A stretch of 64,000 bases of DNA, from assembly GCA_934434925.1 (NCBI GenBank), contig CAKSAC010000007.1:1-64000 (forward strand). Reading direction: 5' to 3'. Below, piece by piece: positions 42,284 to 51,268 of the stretch. This stretch comes from an uncultured Eubacteriales bacterium (GTDB lineage: Bacteria; Bacillota; Clostridia; Oscillospirales; CAG-272). The number at the start of each line of letters is the position of its first letter. The stretch's first letter is position 1. The position numbers and the translations under genes were made by a program. A model generated the notes under the pieces. It saw nothing but the letters and a program-made list of their open reading frames with translations, had not been told where the DNA came from and did no database searches.

Positions 42284-42463
42284 TTATTTTTCTTCCGGCG
42301 GGCGCTTTTTTTCTTTTGCTTTCCCCCGGCAACCGTCTCCCCGACAACATCCGGAGCATCCGGCACAGCCGCCCCGCCGTCTGCGCGAACGGACCGCCAG
42401 AAAGACCGCCCCCGTAAGCAACAGAAAAAAAAGCAAAGTGATCAGAAAATCTGCAAAATTCAT
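42284..42463 (-). CDS. FeoB-associated Cys-rich membrane protein
   Basis: The 59-residue protein has one N-terminal transmembrane helix (FADFLITLLFFLLLTGAVFL) and a basic stretch (RSRRRR). The Cys-rich tail carries GGCAGCSGCCRGDGC. This is the small partner encoded after feoB in Firmicutes; its role in ferrous iron uptake is still unclear. The ATG at 42463 overlaps the feoB stop by four bases and follows GGAGGGG. The frame extends upstream inside feoB, but that part is not the protein. Confidence 0.9.
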   Translation of the reverse strand: MNFADFLITLLFFLLLTGAVFLAVRSRRRRGGCAGCSGCCRGDGCRGKAKEKKRPPEEK

Positions 42464-44472
42464 ACGAACGCCCCTCCGATCGTATAGACAAGGAAGGAAA
42501 CCGCCCACGCGACCGCACATTGAAGCAAAACAATCCCGACCGTGGCCAGACGCGAATTCATTTCACGCCGCCAGGCCGCAATCGCCGCCACGCAGGGGGT
42601 ATAGAGAAGCGTAAAGACAAGAAAGCTGACGGCCGCCGGGGTGGAAGGCAAAAGAGACGGAAGCACCGTATCCAGCACCCCCGTATCGCATCCCGCCAGC
42701 ACCGACAGCGTGGAAACGACCTGTTCCTTGGCGATAAAGCCCGAGATCAGCGCCGTGGAGAAGCGCCAGTTCCCGAATCCGAGCGGAATAAAGATCACGG
42801 CAATCGCCTGCCCGATAACGGCCAGCAGGCTCGCTTCGGAATCGGTGACGGGGTTCAGATGCCAGTCAAAACTCTGCAAGAACCAGATTGCGACCGTTGC
42901 GAGAAAAATAACCGAGAAAGCACGCTCCAAAAAATCCCTCGCTTTTTCCCAAAGCAGAAGACCGACGCTGCGGGGAGAGGGAAACCGGTAATTCGGCAGT
43001 TCCATCACAAAGGGAACGGGCTTGCCGCGAAAGACGGTCTTTCCGAGAATCAGCGCCGCCACCACCCCGAGCAGAATGCCCGTGAAGTAAAGGCCGAACA
43101 TCACCAGTGCGCCGCGCCCCGGGAAGAAAGCGGCCGTAAAAACCGTATAAATCGGGATTTTGGCCGAGCAACTCATGAAAGGAATCAGCATCATCGTCAT
43201 TTTTCTATCCCGGTCGGAAGAGACGGTACGGGTAGCCATCAGCGCCGGAACAGAACAGCCGAAGCCGATCAGCATCGGAACGAAAGACCGCCCCGAAAGG
43301 CCGAGATGCCGCAAGGGCCTGTCCATCACAAAAGCCACGCGCGCCATATACCCCGTATCTTCCAGCACCGAGAGGAAGAAAAAGAGCGTCACGATGACGG
43401 GCAGGAAGGTCAGAACGCTGCCGACCCCGTTGAAAATACCGTCGATGATCAGGCTCTGTACCACAGGATTCAGCCCGTAATTTGTCAGCGCGGTATCGAC
43501 CAATGCCGAAAGCCGGTCAATGCCCAGCGCCAAAAGATTCTGCAAAGCCGCGCCGATCACATTGAATGTCAGCCAAAAGATCAGCAGCATCATGCCGAGA
43601 AAAACCGGGATGGCGGTATATTTGCCTGTCAGGATTCTGTCGATAGCCACCGAGCGGCGGTGTTCGCGGCTTTCACAGCATTTCACCACGGCGGACGAAA
43701 CGACCGATTCGATGAAGGAATACCGCATATCGGCCAGGGCGGCGTTACGATCCAGCCCGGCCTCGGTCTCCAACTGCACAAGGCAGTGTTCAATCAGTTC
43801 CCTCTCGTTTTCGTCAAGCCCCAGGCGATCAGCCGTATCGTCATCGCTCTCAATCAGCTTGGAAGCGCAGAACCGGAGCGGCAGACCGACTTCCTCCGCA
43901 TGATCCTGCACCAGATGCATGACGGCATGGATACAGCGGTGGCAGGGTGAATCGGGGGCGCAGAAATCGGCGCGGCGCGGCAGGATATGCCCGCGGGCCA
44001 CTTCGGCTGCGCGGTCGCTGAGTTCCGAAACGCCCTCATCCCGGATCGCACAGACCGGCACCACGGGAACCCCCAGTTCCCGGCTCATCTTTTCAATATC
44101 CACCGCGCCGCCGTTGGCACGTATTTCGTCCATCATATTCAGCGCCAGCACCATCGGAACTTCCAGTTCCAGCAGCTGCATGGTCAGATACAGGTTGCGC
44201 TCGATGTTGGTGGCATCCAGGATGTTGATGATACAGTCCGGCTTTTCATGCAGGATAAAATCGCGCGTGACGATCTCTTCCTGCGTGTAGGGGCGAAGAG
44301 AATAGATGCCGGGCAGGTCCACAACCGTGCAACCGGGCTTCCTGCGGATCTCTCCGCTCTTTTGTTCGACCGTCACCCCGGGAAAATTGCCGACATGACA
44401 CCGCATCCCGGTCAACGCGTTGAAAAGCGCGGTCTTGCCGCAGTTCTGGTTTCCCACAAGCGCGAATTTCAT
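42460..44472 (-). CDS. feoB: Ferrous iron transport protein B
   Basis: The 670-residue protein has an N-terminal GTPase domain with G1 GNQNCGKT (residues 7-14), G3 DLPGIYSL, G4 NMMD and a helical regulatory domain. The membrane domain contains the Gate regions VGSVLTFLPVIVTLFFFLSVLEDTGYMARVAFV and FGCSVPALMATRT. It imports Fe(II) into the cytosol. It overlaps feoA by four bases and the Cys-rich gene by four bases, so the three form one coupled operon. Confidence 0.96.
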   Translation of the reverse strand: MKFALVGNQNCGKTALFNALTGMRCHVGNFPGVTVEQKSGEIRRKPGCTVVDLPGIYSLRPYTQEEIVTRDFILHEKPDCIINILDATNIERNLYLTMQLLELEVPMVLALNMMDEIRANGGAVDIEKMSRELGVPVVPVCAIRDEGVSELSDRAAEVARGHILPRRADFCAPDSPCHRCIHAVMHLVQDHAEEVGLPLRFCASKLIESDDDTADRLGLDENERELIEHCLVQLETEAGLDRNAALADMRYSFIESVVSSAVVKCCESREHRRSVAIDRILTGKYTAIPVFLGMMLLIFWLTFNVIGAALQNLLALGIDRLSALVDTALTNYGLNPVVQSLIIDGIFNGVGSVLTFLPVIVTLFFFLSVLEDTGYMARVAFVMDRPLRHLGLSGRSFVPMLIGFGCSVPALMATRTVSSDRDRKMTMMLIPFMSCSAKIPIYTVFTAAFFPGRGALVMFGLYFTGILLGVVAALILGKTVFRGKPVPFVMELPNYRFPSPRSVGLLLWEKARDFLERAFSVIFLATVAIWFLQSFDWHLNPVTDSEASLLAVIGQAIAVIFIPLGFGNWRFSTALISGFIAKEQVVSTLSVLAGCDTGVLDTVLPSLLPSTPAAVSFLVFTLLYTPCVAAIAAWRREMNSRLATVGIVLLQCAVAWAVSFLVYTIGGAFV

Positions 44473-44732
44473 TGCTTTGCCTCCGTTTTTCCGGCGTTTG
44501 CTCCCTCTTCCGAAAGACGGACGGAAATACCGGCCGCATCCTCACGCCGGAGCGTCAGTTCATACCCCCGGACGCGGATCTCGATAGGATCCCCCATCGG
44601 CGCAACTTTACAAAGCGTCAGCTTCGTGCGGGGGATCAGCCCCATGTCGATCAACCGATTGCGCAAAGCTCCCTCTCCTCCGACGGCAACAATCTCGGCC
44701 GACTGTCCGATTTTCAATTCATTCAGTGTCAT
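44469..44732 (-). CDS. feoA: FeoA-family iron transport protein
   Basis: The 87-residue SH3-like protein carries the family pattern MTLNELKIGQSAEI, LIDMGLIPRTKLTLC and PIEIRVRGYELTLRREDA. It supports FeoB in ferrous iron uptake. AGAGGTCCGC precedes the ATG at 44732; the frame extends upstream but the family start fits this ATG. Its stop overlaps the feoB start. It is first in the operon with the promoter at 44782-44810. Confidence 0.93.
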   Translation of the reverse strand: MTLNELKIGQSAEIVAVGGEGALRNRLIDMGLIPRTKLTLCKVAPMGDPIEIRVRGYELTLRREDAAGISVRLSEEGANAGKTEAKQ

Positions 44733-44778
44733 GCGGACCTCTTTCTTTTTCCGACGTCGTATTTCGTCGGACCTCTTT
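44733..44778 (-). repeat. Duplicated leader AGAAAGAGGTCCG
   Basis: The sequence AGAAAGAGGTCCG occurs twice on the minus strand, about 31 bases apart: once as the feoA ribosome binding site and once just after the -10 box. It is a local duplication of the ribosome binding region. Confidence 0.65.
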
Positions 44779-44781
44779 CTC

Positions 44782-44810
44782 ATCATAACGCAAAAGGCTT
44801 TTTCTGTCAA
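44782..44810 (-). promoter_or_regulatory. Promoter of the feo operon
   Basis: On the minus strand TTGACA (44805-44810), 17 bases and TATGAT (44782-44787). No clear Fur box could be recognised by eye. Confidence 0.75.
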
Positions 44811-45041
44811 GAGAAATCCTGATTTTCTCCTTCGGCGCCGGGCAACATATCGGTTTTTGGCGCCATTGTTTTTCCGGCTCCGGTTCTCCTTTCCCGGATC
44901 CATAGGAAAATCCCTCTCCCCAATCGGAGCTTTACCCGCCTCTTTTGCGCCCAAGAAGGCAACGCCCGGCCGGAAAAACGCCGTCCGTCGTCGGTTTTTG
45001 AAAAAAATTATGTTTTCTTCGCTTTTTGATGAAAAAAAACG
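44811..45041. other. Intergenic region between feo and purB
   Basis: No gene or strong structure is seen in this part of the divergent region. Confidence 0.5.
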
Positions 45042-45070
45042 TGCAAAACGACCGGGTGATGTGATATAAT
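45042..45070 (+). promoter_or_regulatory. Promoter of purB
   Basis: A good TATAAT (45065-45070) lies 17 bases after a weak -35 (TGCAAA, 45042-45047). The 142-base leader to the start has a GCCGC/GCGGC stem but no purine riboswitch that I recognise. Confidence 0.5.
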
Positions 45071-45212
45071 AAGGGAGAAAAAGGCAAAGGGCTTGATCTT
45101 GCCGCTAAACCGCGGCCCTCCGGGAGAGCGACGCGCCACGGAAAAGCATTCGGGCCGAACATACCCGGAAACCGGCAACCTCATAATCCAAAAACATATA
45201 AAGGGGAAACGT

Positions 45213-46646
45213 ATGCACGAACGTTATGAAAATCCGCTCTGCCGGCGTTATGCAGGCAAAAAAATGCAGGAGATTTTCTCCGACGACCGGAAATTTTCCA
45301 CCTGGAGGCGGCTCTGGGTCGCGCTGGCGGAGAGCGAACAGGAACTCGGCCTTCCGATCACCGATGAGCAGATTGCCGAAATGCGCGCCCACATCAACGA
45401 TATCGATTATGAAGTAGCCGACGCGCGCGAACGGATCGTGCGGCACGATGTCATGGCGCATATCTATGCCTATGGCGTTGTCTGCCCGCTGGCCAGGCCC
45501 ATCATCCACCTCGGCGCGACCAGTTGCTTTGTCGGCGACAATACCGACATTATCCTGCAACGCGAAGCGCTTCTGCACGTCCGCGCGCTCCTGCTCCGGA
45601 TTCTTTCGGCATTGGCCGACTTTGCGGAACGCTACCGCGACCTGCCGACTCTTTCCTACACGCACTTTCAGGCCGCTCAACCGACCACGGTGGGAAAACG
45701 CGCGACGCTTTGGGCGCAGGACCTCGGCATGGATCTTGCGCATCTTGATTTTGTCCTCGGCAATCTCCGCCTGCTCGGATGCCGCGGCACGACCGGCACC
45801 GGTGCCAGTTTTCTCGACCTTTTCGGCGGGGATCGTGAGCGGGTGCGGCAGTTGGAAGAAAAAATCGCGCAAAAAATGGGCTTTTCGGCCTGCTATGCCG
45901 TCAGCGGACAGACCTATACCCGCAAGGTCGATTCTTTCACCCTCTCTCTCCTTTCGGGGATTGCGCAGAGCGCGCAGAAATTCTCAGGGGATATCCGTCT
46001 TCTCTCCCATCTCAAGGAAGTGGACGAGCCTTTTGAAGCAGGGCAGGTCGGTTCCTCGGCCATGGCCTATAAAAGAAACCCCATGCGCAGTGAACGGATT
46101 TCTTCGCTTTCCCGGTTTGTGATTGCGGGGGCGCTGATCCCGGCTATGACGGCGGGAACGCAGTGGCTCGAACGCACCCTGGACGACTCGGCCGGGCGGC
46201 GTATCAGCATTCCGGAAGCCTTCCTGGCGGTTGACGGGATTCTTACCTTGTATTACAATGTCATCAGCGGTCTGACGGTCTATCCGAAAGTGATCGAACG
46301 CCACCTATGCGAAGAACTTCCCTTCATGGCAACCGAAAATATTCTGATGGAATGCGTCAAAGCGGGCGGCGACCGGCAGACCCTGCATGAAGCGATCCGC
46401 CGCCATGCGGTCGCGGCGGGCCTTGCCGTCAAGCAGGAAGGAAAGGAAAACGACCTGCTTGACCGGATCGCGGCAGATCCCGTGTTCGGCCTTGACCGCG
46501 CCGCCGTTGACGAGATTCTTTCCCGGGGGAACTTCACGGGGATGGCGGCGGAACAGACCGACGCGTACCTTTCGGAATTACGCGCTCTGCTTCGGGAAAA
46601 TGCCGACGCACTGGCCGGCGATGCCCCCGATGCCGTATTGGTATAA
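45213..46646 (+). CDS. purB: Adenylosuccinate lyase
   Basis: The 477-residue protein has the fumarase/aspartase-superfamily signature GSSAMAYKRNPMRSE near residue 290 and THFQAAQPTTVGKR near 155. It removes fumarate from adenylosuccinate and from SAICAR in purine synthesis. AAAGGGGAAAC before the ATG at 45213 fixes the start; the longer frame is leader. purA follows 66 bases downstream, giving the last two steps of AMP formation. Confidence 0.95.
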   Translation: MHERYENPLCRRYAGKKMQEIFSDDRKFSTWRRLWVALAESEQELGLPITDEQIAEMRAHINDIDYEVADARERIVRHDVMAHIYAYGVVCPLARPIIHLGATSCFVGDNTDIILQREALLHVRALLLRILSALADFAERYRDLPTLSYTHFQAAQPTTVGKRATLWAQDLGMDLAHLDFVLGNLRLLGCRGTTGTGASFLDLFGGDRERVRQLEEKIAQKMGFSACYAVSGQTYTRKVDSFTLSLLSGIAQSAQKFSGDIRLLSHLKEVDEPFEAGQVGSSAMAYKRNPMRSERISSLSRFVIAGALIPAMTAGTQWLERTLDDSAGRRISIPEAFLAVDGILTLYYNVISGLTVYPKVIERHLCEELPFMATENILMECVKAGGDRQTLHEAIRRHAVAAGLAVKQEGKENDLLDRIAADPVFGLDRAAVDEILSRGNFTGMAAEQTDAYLSELRALLRENADALAGDAPDAVLV

Positions 46647-46712
46647 AAGCGCGTCCGGTTCTTACATCCGATTCTTTTACTATCCAAAATTTATAGAAAA
46701 AGAGGCAAACAT

Positions 46713-47981
46713 ATGCTTACCGCAATCGTAGGGATCAACTGGGGAGATGAAGGAAAAGGCCGCATGGTAGACCTGCTTTCTTCGGAGTATGAGGTCATTT
46801 GCCGGTATCAGGGCGGAAACAACGCCGGTCATACCGTCATCAATGAGAGGGGAAAGTTTATTCTGAACCTTCTTCCGTCCGGCATTCTGCGGCCGGCCGC
46901 CGTCAACGTCATGGGAAACGGGATGGTCATCGACCTCGAGCATCTGGTCGGGGAGATCGGCAAACTGACCGACCGCGGCATCACCATCACACCGCAAAAT
47001 CTGAAAATCAGCGACAAAGCCATCATCTGTATGCCCTATCACCGTCTGCAGGACGTGATGGAAGAAGAACGGCTGGCCGATAAAAAGTACGGCTCCACGC
47101 GCCGGGGCATTGCGCCGGTCTATGCCGACAAATACATGAAAAAGGGGCTTCGGACAGAAGACCTTCTTGACCCCTTGTCGCTTCGCGAAAAGGTATATGA
47201 CATCGTCGCCTGGAAAAACATCACCGTGACCGGTTACGGCCACGCCCCGATCGACCCGGAAGAGGTTTTGCGCTGGCTTACCACCTTCGGCGGGGCGATT
47301 GTTCCGTATATCACCGATGTTTCGGCCTATCTTGAGGAAGCGATGGCAGAAGAGAAAAATATCCTCTTTGAAGCGCAGCTCGGCGCTCTGCGCGATATCG
47401 ACTTCGGAATCTATCCCTACACCTCCTCCTCCACCACGCTGGCCTCCTATGCCCCGATCGGAGCCGGTATCCCCGGTGCGCGTCTCGATCATACCGTGGG
47501 GATTATGAAGGCCTATTCGACCTGCGTCGGCGAAGGCCCCTTCACGGCCGAAATGTTCGGAGATGAGGCGTTCCGCCTGCGGCAAGCCGGCGGCGAATAC
47601 GGTGCGGCCACCGGTCGCCCGCGGCGGGTCGGCCCTTTCGACATTCCCGCCTCGCGTTACGGGGTCCGTATGCAGGGAGCCGATTTCCTTGCCCTCACCA
47701 AGCTGGACGTTCTTTCTTATATGAAAGAAATCCCGGTCTGCACGGCCTATGAGATCGACGGAATCCGCACGACCTGCTTTCCGACCGGGAACAGTCTTTT
47801 GCGGGCAAAGCCGGTCATCGAATACCGGGAAGGCTTCGGGGATGTTTCCGCCTGCCGCCGTTATGAGGACCTGCCCGCCGCCGCCCGCCATTATATCGAA
47901 TATCTGGAAAACGCCGTCGATTGCCCCATCCGGTATATTTCCGTCGGCGCGGGGCGCGAAGAATACATCGAAAAAAAGTGA
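46713..47981 (+). CDS. purA: Adenylosuccinate synthase
   Basis: The 422-residue GTP-dependent enzyme begins with VGINWGDEGKGRMVD (the GDEGKG loop) and has GGNNAGHTV near residue 35. It carries the family signatures GIAPVYADK and TGRPRRVGPFD. It joins IMP and aspartate. GAAAAAGAGG precedes the ATG at 46713. The protein is complete and of normal length. It forms an operon with purB. Confidence 0.96.
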   Translation: MLTAIVGINWGDEGKGRMVDLLSSEYEVICRYQGGNNAGHTVINERGKFILNLLPSGILRPAAVNVMGNGMVIDLEHLVGEIGKLTDRGITITPQNLKISDKAIICMPYHRLQDVMEEERLADKKYGSTRRGIAPVYADKYMKKGLRTEDLLDPLSLREKVYDIVAWKNITVTGYGHAPIDPEEVLRWLTTFGGAIVPYITDVSAYLEEAMAEEKNILFEAQLGALRDIDFGIYPYTSSSTTLASYAPIGAGIPGARLDHTVGIMKAYSTCVGEGPFTAEMFGDEAFRLRQAGGEYGAATGRPRRVGPFDIPASRYGVRMQGADFLALTKLDVLSYMKEIPVCTAYEIDGIRTTCFPTGNSLLRAKPVIEYREGFGDVSACRRYEDLPAAARHYIEYLENAVDCPIRYISVGAGREEYIEKK

Positions 47982-48001
47982 TGCGGAAAGGGCTAAAAGC
48001 G

Positions 48002-48100
48002 AAGAGGGGCGTAAAACGCCCCCCGGTTTTCGTTCGGCGCAGTGAAACTGAAACCTTTGCAGCCGCATACGGGAATGGCACGAAGTTCCCCGTATGATGC
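48002..48100. terminator. Hairpins after purA
   Basis: Two stems are seen in succession: GGGGCG/CGCCCC (about 48006-48022), and CATACGGG/CCCGTATG separated by a short interior (about 48066-48096). The first is the likely terminator of purA. Confidence 0.5.
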
Positions 48101-48137
48101 CCGGCGCTTATCGTTTTGAGATTCTCAAGACCACGTG

Positions 48138-48290
48138 GGCAAGCGCGCAAAACGGCCGGCTTTCTTCCCGTGCCGCTCCGCCTCTTTGGATTTTCTCTTC
48201 CGCCTCTTTACCATCGGGATTTCCCCACCCTGTCTTTCCCGGCAAGCGCGCAAAACGGCCGGTTTGCCCCGACAGGGCCTTTTTTTTCGG
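48138..48290 (+). repeat. Duplicated 22-bp repeat ending in a terminator
   Basis: A 22-base sequence beginning GGCAAGCGCGCAAAACGG occurs exactly at 48138-48159 and 48241-48262, 103 bases apart. Around the second copy CCCTGTC and GACAGGG pair and are followed by CCTTTTTTT (ending about 48290). In the 680-base gap from purA to the glycosyltransferase no gene is supported. Confidence 0.65.
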
Positions 48291-48474
48291 CTATTTTTCA
48301 CCGGATTTCTCTCTTCCCCTCTGTTTTTCGCCCCTTTACGCGCGTCCGCTTTTGCGTACATATGTATAGTTTTCTTTGCAAAACAAAAATGCAAAGAACA
48401 CTTTTCATTTCCTTCTTTGTGGGAAGGATGGACCTCTCGGAAGCGGGTAAAAGAACCCAAAAGCGCAAAAAGGG

Positions 48475-48502
48475 TTGACAAAATGTCACGACTGTTTATA
48501 AT
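48475..48502 (+). promoter_or_regulatory. Promoter of the polysaccharide cluster
   Basis: TTGACA (48475-48480), 16 bases and TATAAT (48497-48502), about 160 bases before the first glycosyltransferase gene. Confidence 0.75.
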
Positions 48503-48661
48503 AATATTATATCTTTTATGGTATACTTTTGAGACAAGAAACCGCCCGGGAGCCGTCGTTTTCTCTTCCGCCGCGGTTTTTCGGTGTCTCCCGGCTATCC
48601 GGATTGCCGATGAGGTCCTGTCCTGTCGGCCGTTCATGAAAGGAAAGGCAGTATCCGTCAC

Positions 48662-49858
48662 ATGAAAGTTTTCATGATCAACTCGGTATGCGGCATACGC
48701 AGTACCGGCAGGATCTGTACCGATATCGCGGATGTTCTGAAAGAAAACGGGCATGATTGCCGCATCGCTTACGGCCGGGAAAATGTGCCGGAAGCCTACC
48801 GGGATATGGCGTATCGGATCGGAACGGATACCGATGTCCGGCTCCATGCGCTCCGGGCAAGGCTTTTCGATTCGTCCGGATTCGGCAGCAAACGGGCGAC
48901 CGGACGTCTTACAGAAGAAATACGCGCTTATGATCCCGACATCATTCATCTGCATAATATCCACGGCTACTATCTCCACCTTGAAACGCTTTTCCGCTAT
49001 CTTTCTGATGCCGGCAAGCCTGTCGTATGGACGTTGCATGACTGCTGGGCGTTCACGGGCCATTGCTCACATTTTGCCGAGGTCGGCTGTGACCGTTGGG
49101 AAAGCGGATGTTTCCGTTGCCCGCTGAAACGTCAATATCCGTCCAGCTTCCTTTTTGACCGTTCCCGGCGAAACCGCGAGATCAAGAAAAAGCTCTTTAC
49201 CGGTCTGCGGGATCTGACGCTGGTTGTTGCCTCTGACTGGCTGGCCGGACTTGTGCGTCGGTCGTTTCTGAAAACGTTTCCCGTCGAGGTCATTCCCAGC
49301 GGGATCGACCTTTCCGTTTTCCGGCCGACAGCCGGCAATTTCCGGGAAAAATACGGTCTTTCGGACAAAAAGATTATCCTCGGAGCGGCTACCGCGTGGG
49401 GAGAAAACAAGGGGCTGACGGAATTCAAAGAACTCAGCCGGTTGCTGGGCCCGGATTATCAGGTCGTTCTGGTCGGGCTTTCGCCCGGGCAGATCAAGAC
49501 CATGCCGCCGTCGATTCTGGGTCTTCCCGCGACCGACAACGCCCGGGAACTGGCCGCAATCTATACGGCCGCCGACGTCTTTGTAAACGCCGGCCACGCG
49601 GAGACCATGGGGCTGACCACCGTAGAAGCCATGGCCTGCGGCACGCCGGTCGTCGCCTCCAATCTGACCGCCGTTCCCGAATTCGTCACACCGGAAAGCG
49701 GACGGGTGGTGAAAGAACTCACCGCACCATGCCTGCGCGACAGTATCCAAGAGGTTCTTGCCCATTCCTTTGAGCCGATGAAAAATGCCGCCGAATACGA
49801 AAAAAAACGGCAATATCTGAAATATCTCGCTCTCTACTCAAAAATAACGAACCGTTAA
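48662..49858 (+). CDS. GT4-type glycosyltransferase
   Basis: The 398-residue protein is a two-domain GT-B enzyme. The acceptor-side half carries IIHLHNIHGYYLHLETL and WTLHDCWAFTGHCSH, and the donor-side half carries IPSGIDLSVFRP and the family motif ETMGLTTVEAMACGTPVVAS. A set of cysteines in GHCSHFAEVGCDRW and GCFRCP is shared with the paralogue at 52778 and may bind metal. It adds a sugar from a nucleotide donor to a lipid-linked glycan on the inner membrane face. GAAAGGAAAG lies 10-12 bases upstream. It is the first gene of the surface polysaccharide cluster. Confidence 0.88.
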   Translation: MKVFMINSVCGIRSTGRICTDIADVLKENGHDCRIAYGRENVPEAYRDMAYRIGTDTDVRLHALRARLFDSSGFGSKRATGRLTEEIRAYDPDIIHLHNIHGYYLHLETLFRYLSDAGKPVVWTLHDCWAFTGHCSHFAEVGCDRWESGCFRCPLKRQYPSSFLFDRSRRNREIKKKLFTGLRDLTLVVASDWLAGLVRRSFLKTFPVEVIPSGIDLSVFRPTAGNFREKYGLSDKKIILGAATAWGENKGLTEFKELSRLLGPDYQVVLVGLSPGQIKTMPPSILGLPATDNARELAAIYTAADVFVNAGHAETMGLTTVEAMACGTPVVASNLTAVPEFVTPESGRVVKELTAPCLRDSIQEVLAHSFEPMKNAAEYEKKRQYLKYLALYSKITNR

Positions 49859-49948
49859 TCCCTTTCCCCGCCGCGCGACAAAACGCGGGTGCCGGCGCGG
49901 AAAGCTGACGTTCAGCACCCGCGGGCATCGCCGGGAACAGAAAACTCG

Positions 49949-51160
49949 ATGGAAAAAAAGCTGTTGTTTTTAGGCCCCCTCTACCCTCGCGAGGACGAAG
50001 AGGAAATCAGGGCGAATTCGATCTTTGCCGCCAGCAACGCCCCCAACGTCTTTCAGTGGAATCTGCTGGACGGCCTGTGCGCGCTGGCCGGGGAACGCCT
50101 GCGGATTCTGAACGTTCTTCCGGTCGGCACCTGGCCGCGCGCCTATAAAAAAATCTGCCTGCCGGACGCCGATTGGCGCTTTGGCGCGACCGAAGGACAC
50201 AGCATCGGTTCGCCGAATCTTCCGTTCCTCAAGCAACTGGTGCGTTCGGTCAAAGCAAAACGCATCCTGCGCCGTCTTTCGGACGAAAATACCGAGATCA
50301 TCCTGTATTCGGCCTATATGCCTTTTCTGAGAGCCTTATATAAATTGCCAAAGACCGTGAAAATCACGGCAATCATCACCGATCTGCCGGAGTTTTACGA
50401 CCTCGGAAAGACCTCGCGGGCAAAACGCAGATTGCGGCAGTGGCAAAACCGGATGATCGACCGATACCTGCGCCGGGTAGACCGGTTCGTTCTCCTGACC
50501 GACCGGATGGGGGAGCCGTTGCACGTCGGCAACCGCCCTAAAATACGCATGGAGGGGATCTGCCAAACGACCGGATTGCCCCCCGCGGAAACGCCGGGCG
50601 AAAAAAAAGCGATTTTATACAGCGGAACCCTGCATAATCAATACGGCATACAGAATCTTCTTCGCGCGTTTGAAAAATTGCAGAACGAAGAGGCGGAACT
50701 CTGGATATGCGGGAGCGGCGAGGCAGAAGCTGAAATCAAGAACCTTGCCGGGCGCGATAACCGGGTCAGGTTTTTCGGCTTCTGCACGCAGGAAGAGGTC
50801 GCTTCTCTGCGGGCGAAGGCCGCCGTATTGGTCAACCCCCGGACAAACGACGGAGAGTATACCCGATACAGTTTCCCCTCCAAGACGATGGAATATATGG
50901 CCAGCGGAATTCCCGTTGTCATGTATAAACTGGACGGAATTCCGGACGAATATGACGAATATCTGAACTATGCCGACCCGTCCGGCGCGGTGCCGGAACG
51001 ACTTTCCGAAGCGCTGGAAAAAGTCCTTTCCGATTATGAATCCGCACAGAAAAAGGCCAAAAGAGCGAGAAATTTCGTTCTGGAAAACAAAAACGGAATC
51101 CGCCAGGCGGAACGATTGCTCCGCCTGCTGGACGAAAAGCCCGGAGAACGCCCCGAATAA
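49949..51160 (+). CDS. Glycosyltransferase, GT-B fold
   Basis: The 403-residue protein starts MEKKLLFLGPLYPRE and has the GT-B donor site ILYSGTLHNQYGIQNLLRAF near residue 220. FFGFCTQEEVASLRAKAAVLVNPR and FPSKTMEYMASGIPVV follow. The EX7E-like segment is weaker than in the GT4 proteins around it. ITDLPEFYD suggests a GT4-like acceptor domain. It has no strong ribosome binding site; the ATG at 49949 is the first that fits the family. It follows the first glycosyltransferase by 90 bases. Confidence 0.8.
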   Translation: MEKKLLFLGPLYPREDEEEIRANSIFAASNAPNVFQWNLLDGLCALAGERLRILNVLPVGTWPRAYKKICLPDADWRFGATEGHSIGSPNLPFLKQLVRSVKAKRILRRLSDENTEIILYSAYMPFLRALYKLPKTVKITAIITDLPEFYDLGKTSRAKRRLRQWQNRMIDRYLRRVDRFVLLTDRMGEPLHVGNRPKIRMEGICQTTGLPPAETPGEKKAILYSGTLHNQYGIQNLLRAFEKLQNEEAELWICGSGEAEAEIKNLAGRDNRVRFFGFCTQEEVASLRAKAAVLVNPRTNDGEYTRYSFPSKTMEYMASGIPVVMYKLDGIPDEYDEYLNYADPSGAVPERLSEALEKVLSDYESAQKKAKRARNFVLENKNGIRQAERLLRLLDEKPGERPE

Positions 51161-51268
51161 TTTGCAAAGGTCCCCTAAAAACCCTCTCCCTCACATTCCG
51201 GTCTCCTAAGACCGGTCGCCCTGTTCATACCGACAAAAACCGAAATTCCCCGAAAAAAGGATGAAAAA

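Noticed and set aside
42520..43950. Open frame of 476 codons opposite feoB
   Set aside because: feoB has all GTPase motifs on the other strand. The shadow frame has no recognisable content.
45071..45212. Purine riboswitch before purB
   Set aside because: The conserved three-helix purine aptamer core could not be found in the leader.
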